From Acanthosepion pharaonis (lineage: Eukaryota; Mollusca; Cephalopoda; Sepiida; Sepiidae): DNA of 64,000 nt. This document shows, in pieces, positions 47,595 to 58,045 of the stretch; within the stretch, counting starts at the first letter, position 1, and the number at the start of each line of letters is the position of its first letter. The stretch is from NCBI GenBank assembly GCA_903632075.3, contig CAHIKZ030005439.1, positions 2,124,001 to 2,188,000 of the forward strand, given 5' to 3'. The notes beneath the pieces were generated by a model. That model was not told the DNA's origin and made no database searches. It saw nothing but the letters and a program-made list of their open reading frames with translations. The position numbers were made by a program, and so were the translations under genes.

Positions 47595-47970
47595 TGTTAC
47601 AAAGTAAGAGGCCATGGTTAAATGTAAATGGCAGAACTGACCAACAAATAAAATTGACAAAGTTTGTAATAAACAATAACAAAAAAAAAAGAAAATATTA
47701 ATAATATTGAGCAAACAAACAATATATGCAAGGCAAAGCAACAATAATAAAGCACAAACTAAGAACTGGTGTTGACACACAAGAAGGAATTCTGATGAAA
47801 CCAAACATAGCATTCTGATGTCAAGGCAGACTAAGACAGTTAGATGAGACCAAGAAGTAGCCTTATTAGCTAGGAAGAATTCCCAGCATGCATCTGTATG
47901 TTTCATCTATAAAGTGGGAAGGGGAAAGTATTTTACAGTCATTGCTACTTGGATTGGAACCAACAATTAA
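47595..47970. repeat. Dispersed repeat X, copy 2
   Basis: Same-direction relative of 16805-17250. Here it lies only about 180 bp before repeat Y copy 2. The minus-strand frame 47571-47906 is an accident of its composition. Confidence 0.78.
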
Positions 47971-48146
47971 TATTAAATGTAAAAGGGGAAAACTGATCTG
48001 CTATCAAATATGACAGAAGTGTATGGAAAATTACTATATATATTATGTGCCCAAAATTAATTCATGTAAAAATATTTGAGACTAATAGAAACAATGTTCA
48101 TAAATGTATTTCATTAGAATATATATATATTAGCTGTCAATGGTTG

Positions 48147-48420
48147 TGCTACCATAAAGTCACAAATCATTGTGACTGAAGGTTTGAGCATACTGGCCAT
48201 GTTCAAACTGGTCATCATGCCAAATTCTGCACACTCTCCCAGAAACTGTAACTAAGGTCTGCTCAGCATAGTTAGAGTATAGTGAACACTTTAGGTGTTG
48301 AATAGACAAAACTGTAACTGAACAGGCATCTGCAACAAGGATTGGCTAGTTGCCCTGGCAGACAGGTGTGCTGGTAAACAAGTAGCTGGCCATTATAGAT
48401 GTATGTGTACACTGTACATG
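48147..48420. repeat. Dispersed repeat Y, copy 2
   Basis: Same-direction relative of 19867-20112, sharing the CTCCCAGAAACTGTAACTAA block and CTAGTTGCCCTGGCAGACAG-type end. Carries extra sequence on its left side that copy 1 lacks or has lost. Confidence 0.78.
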
Positions 48421-49057
48421 TACCATTTTAATTTATAAGTGATCAAGTTTTTTTTATTCAAATTTTATTTAATATTTAGCAAGTAATTTTTAATTATTTT
48501 ACTTGAGTTGAAGGAAAAATAAACTATTTCCCTGTAATGAACTGTTTCTTTTTTTAAATATACTCTCACTTTACAGATTTTTTTCTGTAAGCCACTTATC
48601 TAAAGCTTCTAAATAATAGATTCAACCTACATGCTATTTGAGATAATCCAAGCATCTTAGATGAAGCAGATTTGTTTAGTACATGTGTATACTCACACAG
48701 ACATACACACCAAAGAAAGCAAAAAAAAAAAGCAAATGAAATAATAATGACTGAAAAATAAATATTGTGACTGACTTTATGCAACTGATTTGTAAAATTA
48801 ACCATTCTTTGTGGTTTATAAGGTGCATATTTTCCTTAAAATCTGACCCTCAAAACCATTTTGCACCCTTCACAGTGAAGGCTAGGTTTGGTATGTATAA
48901 ATCTCTCATATTGGATTACGAGATCTATGAAATTTCCCACAAAATTATTTTCCCACTCACAATATTTCATGCTAAATTTAGAATGTATCTTATTTGCTGC
49001 AAATTATGGTACTTTTCACAAACTTATCTTTATAACAATGTTTTTTGTTTTTTATAG
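48421..49057. other. End of intron 1
   Basis: AT-rich up to the pyrimidine tract and acceptor (TTTTATAG) of exon 2. Open frames at 48767-49181 are intron read-through except where they coincide with the exon. Confidence 0.6.
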
Positions 49058-49171
49058 TGAAATGCCTGGAAGTGGTAACATCATTACATTTTCCCAGTTC
49101 CTCTTCATTGCTATTGAAGGTTTTATTTTTACAGCCAAATTTGGCTCAGTGGCTCCGTCTATACCTATGAA
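49058..49171 (+). CDS. SLC35B4: SLC35B4 coding exon 2
   Basis: 114-nt exon after acceptor TTTTATAG. One base completes the codon split by intron 1, then the frame encodes a short luminal loop (EMPGSGNIITF) and transmembrane helix 2 (FSQFLFIAIEGFIF), ending in a loop with PSIPMK. The family has G-NIVTFAQFLFIA-EG in the same place. I set the donor at GTACGT (49172) rather than GTATAA three codons later, because only this site keeps the frame into exon 3: AA + A gives Lys. Exit phase is 2. Confidence 0.93.
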
Positions 49172-50198
49172 GTACGTATAAAAAATATTTTGTCACTTTT
49201 CCATGAAGAGCATCCTTCAAAACATTACTTGTGTTGTAACTTAAATAACATTTCATACAATTTCTAATAAATTCTGTGTATGTCAGGTTCATCTGAGCAC
49301 AATTAGAATTAAAAAGAAATACCAATGGCAAAAATTGTAGCCCCACCAATACTCTTTACTATATTCATGCTCTATAAAAAGATATTCATTGCTCATTTCT
49401 GTAATGTTGTATACTTTTCTGATATTAGTTCTGTCTTATAAGAAAAGTACATATAAAGATTAACTTGATCTCTGTTTCTTGATTGATTCTTGTCACTTGC
49501 ATAGCAAATTTTTGTGTCTAGTACAAAATGCCTTAATGTGAATTGAGAGACTTCCATATTATTTCAGAAGTTTCTCTGATGTATTGCTCTATTGTATATA
49601 TACTACATTTTTATTCTATTGATTTTTCTCAGCTTCTTGTTGATTTATGTAAAAACATTGCATTTTATTCTTCTGTGAATTCATTTTTGTCCAATCGGGA
49701 TTTTTTTTTTTTTTTGCCTTTTTATTCATGACATAAAGTTTTCTTGTTCTTTGTCATTTTTACTCACTGGCATTTAGAATAAAATCAAATGTCACACAAA
49801 TTTTATTCAAGATCGATTTTACTTCAAGAAAATCTAATATTAGAAATATATTCTTATAATAGATTTTGGTTCAATTTTTAAAATACTTTATATAGAATAA
49901 TGGAAATTTCAGATACTGCAAAACAAGGAAATCTTTACAATAAAAAAAAAACTGATGTAATAAAAAAGATTTAGAATGTATTTAATGTTAAACAAATTCT
50001 TAAAATTATATTGTTTAACAAACATTCATAGTTTGGCTTAGACATATCAAATTTGGTAGGATGATTTCCACATTTCAATGTCTTATTAAAAAGTAATTAT
50101 GTCTTTATAAATGATATAGTAACTAGAAAATATGCCAAACTAAACTGAGTTTACCGCTTGACAATATACAAATGTATTTAAAACTTCATCTTTTTCAG
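49172..50198 (+). other. SLC35B4: SLC35B4 intron 2
   Basis: GTACGT donor to TTTTTCAG acceptor, 1,027 bp, AT-rich with a T run at 49700-49715. No inserted element was recognised. Confidence 0.9.
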
Positions 50199-50301
50199 AA
50201 ATTATGTCCTCATGGTGATAATGTTCTTCATTGTACAAGTTGTTAATAACCAGGCCCTTAATTTTCATATATCTATGCCACTTCATGTGATTTTTAGAGC
50301 T
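50199..50301 (+). CDS. SLC35B4: SLC35B4 coding exon 3
   Basis: 103-nt exon between acceptor TTTTTCAG and donor GTGAGT (50302). One base completes a Lys codon; then 34 codons give transmembrane helix 3 (NYVLMVIMFFIVQVVNNQAL) and the highly conserved stretch SMPLHVIFRA. The VVNN-ALN and MPLH-IFR motifs are typical of the SLC35B family and are the strongest identification in the window. Exit phase is 0. Intron 2 before it is short (1,027 bp). Confidence 0.95.
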
Positions 50302-50842
50302 GTGAGTATTATTCCTTCTCTTGTTTTTTTTTGTTTTGTTTTTTTAATGTAAATTTCAATATAAATATGATAATTTATTTGAATAATTATAATTCAAACC
50401 CACCCACTATAGATCATGGTTTGGCTTTGAATGAAAATTTAGGAAGGTATTCAATGTAAGCCCTTGGGTGACTAACAAGGCTTATGTGGAAGACGCAGGT
50501 CTTCCCACATCAGTTACAAGAGGTCTAGCAACTGGAGGAAGCTTCTGCTTTGCCTAACCACCTCTTTATTTGCTACTGATCTTCAGTTTGCTTCTGCAAG
50601 GGAAGTTGGCAGGAAAACCTTGTCTCTCTGATGCCAGTTGAATCCACAGGAGATATTGGCCCTTTTTTTTATTGTTTAAAGAATCTCTTCTGTGGATCCC
50701 TACTTTGCAAGCCTGAGATTAGTTCCCTAAACAGGAAGATCTTTGGGAGACAATAGTCTTCCATCCTTACTATGTGTTCTGCCACTTCATGTGGGTCTTT
50801 TTTCAGCATAGTCTCAGTGTTTGTATATCTGCCTAACTTATA
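50302..50842. other. Intron sequence, possible old retroposon
   Basis: 50440-50860 is richer in GC than its surroundings. It has no ORF or Pol III boxes I can support. Confidence 0.45.
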
Positions 50843-51545
50843 TACAGGGTGCAGCATGAATGCTGTTACAAAATTTCAAATTAATTCTACTTCTAAATTT
50901 TTGCTCATTACATTGTTATTTAAGGATTGATACTCACCCAACAATATATACTTTTTTATTTAAAAAGACTTTTAGTATTTGCTGGTAAAAATATCTATAG
51001 AAATTAAAAGTAAGTATACAATTGAACAACATGAAAACAGACTGACTCCACTTGAAATTTTTAAAGCTGTAAAACAACTTGGAATTAATAGAATGTTTAT
51101 GAAAAGGACAACTGATCAATATGAGACTCCATCCCTCAAAGATAGACAGAGACCAGGATATCCTTGCACCAAAACTGTGTGTGAAAAAATCTGGCATAAT
51201 CCAAGAAGGTCAATGAGAAAATTGGCTAAGGAGGTCAGAACATTGAAGAGAACTATACAGAGGCTATGTCAAAATGATCTAGGGATGTTACCCAACAAGA
51301 TAACCAAGAGACAGCTTGTTTCAGCAGCCACAATGAAAAAAGGTTTCAAAAAAGTAAGCAGTTGCTGAAATGGATTCATGATCGCTTGCCACAAAACATC
51401 ACCTTCATTGATGAAAAATGGTTCATGGTTGAACAGACTTTTAATCATCAAAATGGATGTGTTCTTTCAACAAGTCATCAGTCAGTTCCTGCCACTTCAG
51501 AAAAATGCATGTCTTGGGCATAACATTAAACTGCATTCACATCCT
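50843..51545 (+). pseudogene. Tc1/mariner-like transposase remnant 3
   Basis: A terminus-like ACAGGGTGCAGCATGAATGC precedes the frame. From about 51040: RLTPLEIFKAVKQLGI (first helix-turn-helix), GYPCTKTV, HNPRRSMRKLAKEV (second DNA-binding part), NKITKRQLVSAATMKKGFKK, then a frameshift near 51352 to LLKWIHDRLPQNITFIDEKW and FNHQNGCVLS, which contain the first catalytic Asp (DEKW). The frame breaks up after about 51530 and the C-terminal half is missing. This is a different family from mariner elements 1 and 2. Confidence 0.8.
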
Positions 51546-52380
51546 GGGCTAAATTAAAATCATGTTTTTTGGGGTTTTTTTTTTCACAAAACAAGTTCAC
51601 CTATGACTTGGGTAGGACATTAAACTACTACCAGGCATAGTATGGAAAGCAAGATGGATTAGAAACTAATTATTTGTATGAAGAAAACTTCACCTACATG
51701 TTGTCAACTTATACAATAAGCCTACAACCTATCCGTTTATGCCTAGAATGGTGCCTTTAGGAAAAATAAGTTTTTCCATACAATCTACTGAAAAAAAATA
51801 GACACTTTTAAACTACCAACAAAAATCATAATCCACAAACTATCTGTTTACACAAAATCTATGCCTAAACTACTTATTCATACAAAATACCTATAAAATT
51901 GCAATATATAAAGCACACATTTACAAAACCTGATTCCCAGAAACTGCAAATTCCCTTCAATGGGGCCACCTATTTGCTGTGGGTGGTAACCTGTGATGCC
52001 CAGGGATGGAGTCCTGGTGATTGAGTGATTCCTGACCTAGTATAAAATGGCCAGGAATTTCCACAACATGCCATGTCAGTCCCAACCTGGGATAGATGGG
52101 TGGATGGAGTAGCCCAATCTAATTGGCTAGTCACATATTGGCAAGGGCTAGTTGGGATGAAAGAGAATGGCTACAACATGACTACAAATCCTTACACCAT
52201 ACTATACTTGGGTAGATAAGGTGGGGGAATGCATATATTTGCAGTCACTTTCAGCACAACTATACTGTGTAATCCTGGCAGATCAAGGTGAATGGGATTA
52301 GTCCCTCTTGATAATGTCCCTTAAGAAGGAAATTCAAAGCAGATGATGAGCACAGACGATAAATACAAAAACAAAATTAT
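51546..52380. other. Likely LINE 5' region, no gene
   Basis: 51940-52330 is GC-richer with repeated GGG/CCC blocks and stands just before the ORF1 remnant, so it may be that LINE's 5' UTR. No motif proves it. Confidence 0.45.
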
Positions 52381-52962
52381 ATGACTAATTCTTATAAATG
52401 ATCCAATCTTCATAGTCACAGAATCATTAGAGGGTGAAAATAACAAATGTGTTACAAAGGGTTATATCAGCCATAACAGAACCAAAGTCAGTAAAAAAAA
52501 AAATAAAGAAAAAATAATACACTTCTAATTCAAGTAAAAACCAAAAAAGACACAAAACATACTAAAAATCAATCAAATAAGTGACATGAAAATAAAGGCT
52601 TATCCTCACCAATTTCTTAACTCCTCTAAGGAAGTAGTAATAAAATGCCCAGAACTGTCACTCTGCTCACTGGAAGAAATTAAAAATAATAACACCTTAA
52701 AAAACAAGGCGTAACAGATGTCAAAAGAATACAAATAAAAAGAAATGGCACATCAATAAACATAAACACATACATTCTGACATTCAACAAACCTCCCCTA
52801 CCAAAAGAAATGAAAATAGCATACACAATATCCAAGATAGCCATACATCTCTAATTCCTATAAATGTCACAAATGTCAGAAATTTGGCCATCTACAAGAT
52901 CAATGTACAAGAGTACGAGTTTGTCAAAGACGTGGGAAATTTGTGATTGATCATGAAGTGTC

Positions 52963-52975
52963 ACTCTGTGAAAGG
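52963..52975. repeat. Target duplication of the 5S retroposon, left copy
   Basis: ACTCTGTGAAAGG, repeated exactly at 53479-53491. The ORF1 frame would read through a single copy. Confidence 0.88.
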
Positions 52976-52979
52976 GGGG

Positions 52980-53122
52980 TTGGACTTTGGGGGCTTACAG
53001 TACCAGGTGTTCCCAAGCGGTCCCCCATCTAAGTACTGACCTGGCTCTACGATGCTTAACTTCGGTGATCGAACGAGAACCGGTGTTTCAGCGTGATTTA
53101 ACTGTAAGCCCCCAAAGTCCAA
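52980..53122. repeat. 21-bp perfect inverted repeat around the 5S unit
   Basis: TTGGACTTTGGGGGCTTACA(G) at 52980-53000 and its exact complement at 53102-53122. Eight bases are 5S helix I; 13 more extend the stem outward on both sides. Confidence 0.9.
52993..53109 (-). rRNA. 5S rRNA-like unit (probably a pseudogene or SINE module)
   Basis: On the minus strand 117 bp align with animal 5S rRNA end to end: TCACGCTGAAACACCGGTTC, the box A region CCGAAGTTAAGCATC, and the box C region CAGTACTTAGATGGGGGACC then CTTGGGAACACC. Terminal helix I is GCTTACAG/CTGTAAGC and helix V pairs CCAGG with CCTGG, so structure is kept although bases differ from the usual ones. No run of four T follows on that strand, so normal Pol III termination at the 3' end is doubtful. 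Confidence 0.82.
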
Positions 53123-53478
53123 CCCTTACCACACAGTCGGTGGGGGTGGGGTGGGGGTGTGTAAACGGTAGTGTCAGAGCTATGCCGCCCGGAACTTCGT
53201 TCCTGGTAGGGCCACCCAAGGCGGACAGGTCTGACACACACACGCTGGCTAACAAGGGCTCTGGTGAAAATCCAAGGAGCGTCTGCATCGGTAACCGGCG
53301 GCTTCTGGTCGTTCCTGTCTCTGCATCAGTGGGAACCCCGCGGCAAGCAAGAACGTTATCCAAGTAGGCCTGGGTACCCTACTTCTGTAATTTATCCCAA
53401 GAATCTTCTTCTCATAACAGGAAGAAGCCGGCTCAATCCGCCCAGGGTGAATGCCGCATCAGTACAGTACAGTACAGT

Positions 53479-53491
53479 ACTCTGTGAAAGG
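53479..53491. repeat. Target duplication of the 5S retroposon, right copy
   Basis: Same 13 bases as 52963-52975. Confidence 0.88.
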
Positions 53492-53735
53492 CCTCCTTAA
53501 TACCCAAACTAAACCACTCAGCAGACTCTAAAGAGTGTAACATTTGGAAAAAGGAAAAGCAAATGATAAGAATAAAATATACACAAAACATCTTGTTCCA
53601 AGAAGCTAGAAAATGGGTCAAAACTAACTCACTTCCGACATCATACACAAATATTACTAAAATAACAAATCACCAAAATGACATACAAGAGAACACAATA
53701 AGAAGCCAAGAGCTCACAAGTCTAATAAATGAATT

Positions 53736-54430
53736 TTAAAAAAGCTAATAATACTACTAAAATTTAGTATACCACACATAAACCAAACACCCATAGTCAA
53801 AACAAATCCTATCCTGTCAACCTCAAACAAAAAAGAATCTGTAAGTACAAAACAAATAACTCTGAAAACCCCAATCCAAAGTAGCAATAAATAGAACCCT
53901 TCAAACATTCACAAGAGAAACAAAAGGTTCATAAAAGAAATAACACAACCCAGTATAAATCACTAAAGAACCAAGAGAAATAAACATAAATGAACAAAAC
54001 TGTATCTCACCTCAAACCAGGAAACAGTCATCATCCAGAAAAAGATCACCAAAAGAACCTAATGGCAAAATAATTCAAACACAGCTGAACAGACAAGCAA
54101 GAAACAAATGACCTCCACAGAACAAAACATGACAAGAAACAAAGTGCTAACAGACCAGAGAGCATAGAAATTATGGACACTTCACACACTAAACATAAAC
54201 CAGACAAACAAAAACTCCTAACAACACCCTAATACATAAGCATGATACAAAAAATTATACTCTGAGAACACCCTAATACATAAGCATGATACAAAAAATT
54301 ATACTCTGTGATAAATCAGAAATTAGACTAACTCACAATGAACTATCAGTGCCCACATGACAGAAATTAGTCAATGAATGGTGACTTCAGTGTTTTATAA
54401 GACCACATGTTATTCCCTGTCTTTTTGTCA
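53736..54430. other. A-rich tail region of the LINE remnant, no clear frame
   Basis: A/C-rich sequence with Lys/Asn/Gln/Thr-rich translations on the plus strand, as often found in the C-terminal part of LINE ORF1. Holds a 44-bp tandem duplication at 54223-54310. Confidence 0.45.
54223..54310. repeat. 44-bp tandem duplication
   Basis: Two units, 54223-54266 and 54267-54310, differing only near the end (GAG against GTG). Confidence 0.92.
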
Positions 54431-54439
54431 CAATTGTGA

Positions 54440-55420
54440 AATCAAATGAACTACCGGAGAACATAGATATTTTATTATTAGTAAGCAGAAGACCTCTAAA
54501 GGGCATAAGGTCATCTCCAGGGATCTCAATATCCTTGTTTCAGTGTACAATGTTATTAAGTTTGCTAAGCATGGAACTATCAAGAACCTCCCTGGAGGTG
54601 GAAAGAAGAAAAAAATTGATAGAGAAGTCTTCAAAGGTTGGTGCAAACTGGAAAAAAACAACCTGAAACAATCTGAAGTAATTTTTTCATCACATACCAT
54701 ATGGCACACACTAAATCAAGCAGTGTTTTATGGGTGAAGACTAAGAAAAACACCATTACTGAAGGAAAGGTATAAAAAGGAATAACTACACTTTGCCAAA
54801 GTGTACCTGGACAAACTACAATCGTCCTAGAAAAATGTTGTAGACAGATGAAACAAAAATAGAGCTTTTTGGTAATGCACATCAACAATATGTTTTCAGC
54901 TAGCAATGAAGCTTATAAGGGAAAGAACACTCTACTAATCATGGTGGAGGATCCATAATGTTGTAGGGGCTGCCTTGCTGCATCTGGTACTGGAGGCCTT
55001 GGTCACCGTATCACAGAAATCATGAAATCTGAAGATTACCAAGAGATTTTAGAGTAAAATGTGCTACCCAGTATAAGAAAACTAGGCTTGTCAAATATCA
55101 TGAGTTTTCCAGCAGGATAATGACCCAAGGCATACATCCAAAAGTACAAATGAATTGTTGAAAAGGAAGAAATGGACTGTTTTAAACTAACCAGTAATCT
55201 GATCTCAATCCTACTGGAAATCTATGGTGTCAGCTGACACCTGCAAGCATTCAAAAGCTTTAATAAATTGCAAATGAAGAGTGGAAGAAAATACTAGCTG
55301 AGAAGCACAAGAAGCTTATAGATGGTTACCAGAAACATTTGAAGGCAGTCATTGCTGCCAAAGGGGTTCAACCAAATATTAAGGAAGGGTGTGTTTATTA
55401 TTGTACATGTCATTTTTTCT
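54440..55420 (+). pseudogene. Tc1-like transposase remnant
   Basis: Ordered pieces: VYNVIKFAKHGTIKNLPGGG-type second helix-turn-helix (54540-54600), KKKKID, HTIWHTLNQAVFYG (54690-54735), TDETKIELFG (first catalytic Asp, about 54840), HGGGSIM and FQQDNDP-like residues (second Asp region, about 55110), SDLNPTGNLW (third catalytic region, altered) and KKLIDGYQKHLKAVIAAKG (C-terminus, about 55310-55365). Family order is complete, but frameshifts occur throughout and the SPDLNPIE Glu is gone. Flanking terminal repeats were not identified. Confidence 0.82.
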
Positions 55421-55759
55421 TTTTTCCTCTTTGAAATTACAATGTGTAAATTCTTAAATGTTTTTGGTTGAATTACTTTAATTGACCAATTAAAAGTTTC
55501 TGATGATATAAATTTGGTTCTTTTTCACTTATTTCTGAAGATATAATAAAAAAAAAATGAAAGGTTGCCAGTATTGGTAATGAGGACTAATATATATATG
55601 TGTGTGTTGTGTGTAAAAATATATAGAAAATAGGAAAGAACTCGTTAGGTAAATAATCCAAAGTTCTTTAGTATTTTTGTTATTATTTTTAAAAAATAGT
55701 GCTCGATACAAAAGTAGAGCATAAATATAATTATTTATTTAAAAATATGATTTCATCAC

Positions 55760-57600
55760 TACATAAGAGTTCTCATGTTTCAAAACAAGAGCCGAAAACT
55801 TCAATATAATTATTTGAATTAAATTGAATTAAAGTACCAAGCTCTTTTCCATCTTCAAGCGAAATTTTTTTTGGAATAACTAATTCTTGAAATTTACGCG
55901 TTTTATAAGCATATTCATTATTGAAATTAAAATTACTATGGTAACGGCTAGAGCAATTATTTAAAAAAAGGGGCGTAAGGGTTAATAATTTGTATCAATA
56001 TCTCAGTTACATTCAAAGAGGTCAAGTCAGGGTAAGGTTCGGGTGTCTAAATTTAAAGCGGAAGATGACATCGTCTAGTCTGGTTAAGTGTCTATGGAGA
56101 TTTATTTATTTTTTATTTTATTTTTTATTTTTTTCCTGAAAGGGTTTGTGTATATAAAAAAAACTATCATAATTCACTAACATTTGTTTTTTTTTGATGA
56201 CTTCATAAAGGGTTTTTTTTTTTTTTATTGGGTAGGATATTTAAACTTTTTATTTAGACTATGGAGTTTAAAATTTGTATTTATTATTTTATTGTTTGTT
56301 TGTTTTTTATGCTAATTATTCAATGCAAAAATTTGATGATGTCAGCAAAAAAACGTTAACTCATGTCTATTGTTTAATAAATTTTTATTATTTAGAAATT
56401 TGATAATGTGTAGTTTTTCATGTAGGCACAAAGGGCATGGGTCATCCCAAGTTTTACAAGTTCTAGTTTTGTTTATAATTTTCCATTTTACTTTTGGTGT
56501 TTTATTCATTTCCTTCAAATGCCAAAAATATTTAGAAAGAGATGTCTGATTTCTTTTATTAATATTGTTGAAGGAGCACTTATGCTACTTCCATCTGGTT
56601 TTAAATTCATTCTTCGTGGACCCAATGTATATCATATTAGTATTAGGAGTCTCAATGGATGAAATAGTACATTGGTATACCACAGATTTTATGTGGCATT
56701 AATTTTTCAATGGGCAGTCTTCTGGGTTTCTCTAATCACATAATTTTTCACTATTTTTGTCTAATTTAAGTGTAGGGTTTTTATTAATACTATTCTGGCA
56801 TGGGGGTTTATTCAGGATTTTATTATTGTGTTTTTTTATTATACTTTCTAGGTTTTCAGTGCAACTGTAACTTAATTTTAGGGTGTTTTTATTAAATATT
56901 TTACTAAGTCTACTATTAGTAGGAAAGTGTTTTTCAATTAAAGCTAGGAATTTCTGTCCTAGCTTAATACTAACCATTTGGTTGAATGGAGGGGTATACC
57001 AAATGATTTTTTTTTCCTGTTTTTCTTCTGGTTAGTACAAGTGTTTCTATAATTGATGTTAGCATTTTTGTATCCACTATTTTTTAGGGCTGCATTATAA
57101 AAATTACTGTGTTGTTGGAATATTTCTTTATTAGCAGAGTTAATGCTGATTCTATTCTCTATTGATGAGGGTATATGCTTAATTATGCATGGAGGGTGGT
57201 TTGACATAGGGTGTATATACAAGGGGTTAGTATTAGGTTTTCTATAAGGTAGGTATATGTTGTTTGTTAAATCTAGAGTTACATCGAGGAAGTTTACTCT
57301 TTTTAATTTAGTACAGACTGTTGTTTTTAAATTTAGATTTCTGAATTCACTATATATAATCTTTCTCTATTTTAAAATTAGTGGAACTCCTTACTACCAT
57401 GAGCCCGTCATCTCTATACAGCCCGATGTCCTTAATATCTAATTCACGGTGCGTGGTCAGGTTGTACAGTATTAAAAGACCAACAAGGTCAGAAGACTCT
57501 GCAGAGTCTAAAGATCCCATAGTGATGTCAAAATGGTCATTATTGTTTTTAATCCATTGGTCCCCATTATGAATGAGGACAAATTTTTTTGCAAAAAATG
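55760..57600 (-). mobile_element. Penelope-like element remnant (YRDD RT and GIY-YIG)
   Basis: Right to left: FVLIHNGDQW, DITMGSLDSAESSDLVG, LYRDDGLMVV (RT catalytic box, about 57400), LYIHPMSNHPPCIIKHIPSS (57160-57222), NPEDCPL, then MIYIGSTKNEFKTRW (GIY-YIG core, about 56610), SLSKYFWHLK, TCKTWDDPCPLC and NNRHELTF near 56360. The 3' UTR probably continues to about 55760. The RT and endonuclease landmarks are all present, with the expected order. The copy is 5'-truncated within RT and has at least two frame breaks, so it is dead. Whether it belongs to Penelope proper or a sister group cannot be told by eye. Confidence 0.8.
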
Positions 57601-57650
57601 TAGCGATGGAATCATATTTTGCAAAAAATGTAGCGATGGAATCATATTTT
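57591..57650. repeat. 30-bp perfect tandem duplication in the RT remnant
   Basis: GCAAAAAATGTAGCGATGGA plus ATCATATTTT occurs twice with no difference (57591-57620, 57621-57650). On the minus strand it is ten in-frame codons (YDSIATFFAK). Confidence 0.93.
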
Positions 57651-58008
57651 TAAATAAATAATTATATAAAGGTGGTGCCGAAAAGTGCTAGGCCCAATGC
57701 ACATCCTAAAATATCAGGGTTTTTGGGATGGGTCGAGAGATAAGAATCTTGGTTGGGCCAAAGAATTTTCATCATTAATACCACTAATAGATATATACAT
57801 GGATATCTTGTTTAGTAACACACAAGATTAATTTCTTTTTTATCTAATATTACTGTCTTTCTTATTTTTTTTAAACAAAATTCTCTATTTAATAAAAATC
57901 TATTAAATGAAATAATACAAACTGATTTTATCTCCTTACAACTTTAGAAATTCATATTTGCTTATACAAAATAGACCCCATGAAGATTATTTAGATAAGA
58001 TTTACTTG

Positions 58009-58045
<37 letters not shown>

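Larger units (their letters stand above)
4176..49057 (+). other. SLC35B4: SLC35B4 intron 1 (44.9 kb)
   Basis: Runs from donor GTGAGA after exon 1 to acceptor TTTTATAG before exon 2. The exon pair fits in phase (AG + T = Ser), so the intron is real even though it is very long. It contains the gypsy/LINE nest, most of the fold-back elements, Penelope-like and mariner relics. No other host exon was recognised inside it on either strand. Confidence 0.85.
52976..53478 (+). mobile_element. 503-bp retroposon with 5S rRNA-like unit and AGTAC tail
   Basis: Bounded by a perfect 13-bp duplication. The left 150 bp hold a 5S rRNA-like unit on the minus strand inside a 21-bp inverted repeat. The right part is GC-rich unique sequence (53123-53455) ending in about four AGTAC units just before the right duplication. 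Duplication length and a short-repeat tail point to target-primed retroposition with the tail as 3' end; the 5S unit is then antisense to the element. No ORF in it resembles a known protein. I do not recognise the 53123-53455 body. Confidence 0.8.
52381..53735 (+). pseudogene. LINE ORF1 (zinc-knuckle protein) remnant, interrupted
   Basis: Pieces in order: SLEGENNKCVTK-like residues (about 52425), ITDVKRIQIKRNG and NTYILTFNKPPLPKE (about 52705-52810), then YKCHKCQKFGHLQDQCTRVR (zinc knuckle C-x2-C-x4-H-x4-C) with a damaged second knuckle and LCER at 52975. The 503-bp retroposon splits the frame here. After it come CERPP, CNIWKKEKQMIRIKYTQ and LFQEARKWV (to about 53620). The layout matches the nucleic-acid-binding first ORF of Jockey-type LINEs. 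Stops and frameshifts are frequent, so it is long dead. Confidence 0.78.

Noticed and set aside
49172..49181. Alternative exon 2 donor at GTATAA after TAC
   Set aside because: Using it shifts exon 3 out of frame; GTACGT two to three bases earlier keeps the conserved residues.
52987..53367. Open frames of 91-126 residues on both strands over the 5S retroposon
   Set aside because: They run through the 5S-like unit and GC-rich body, overlap on opposite strands and match no family.
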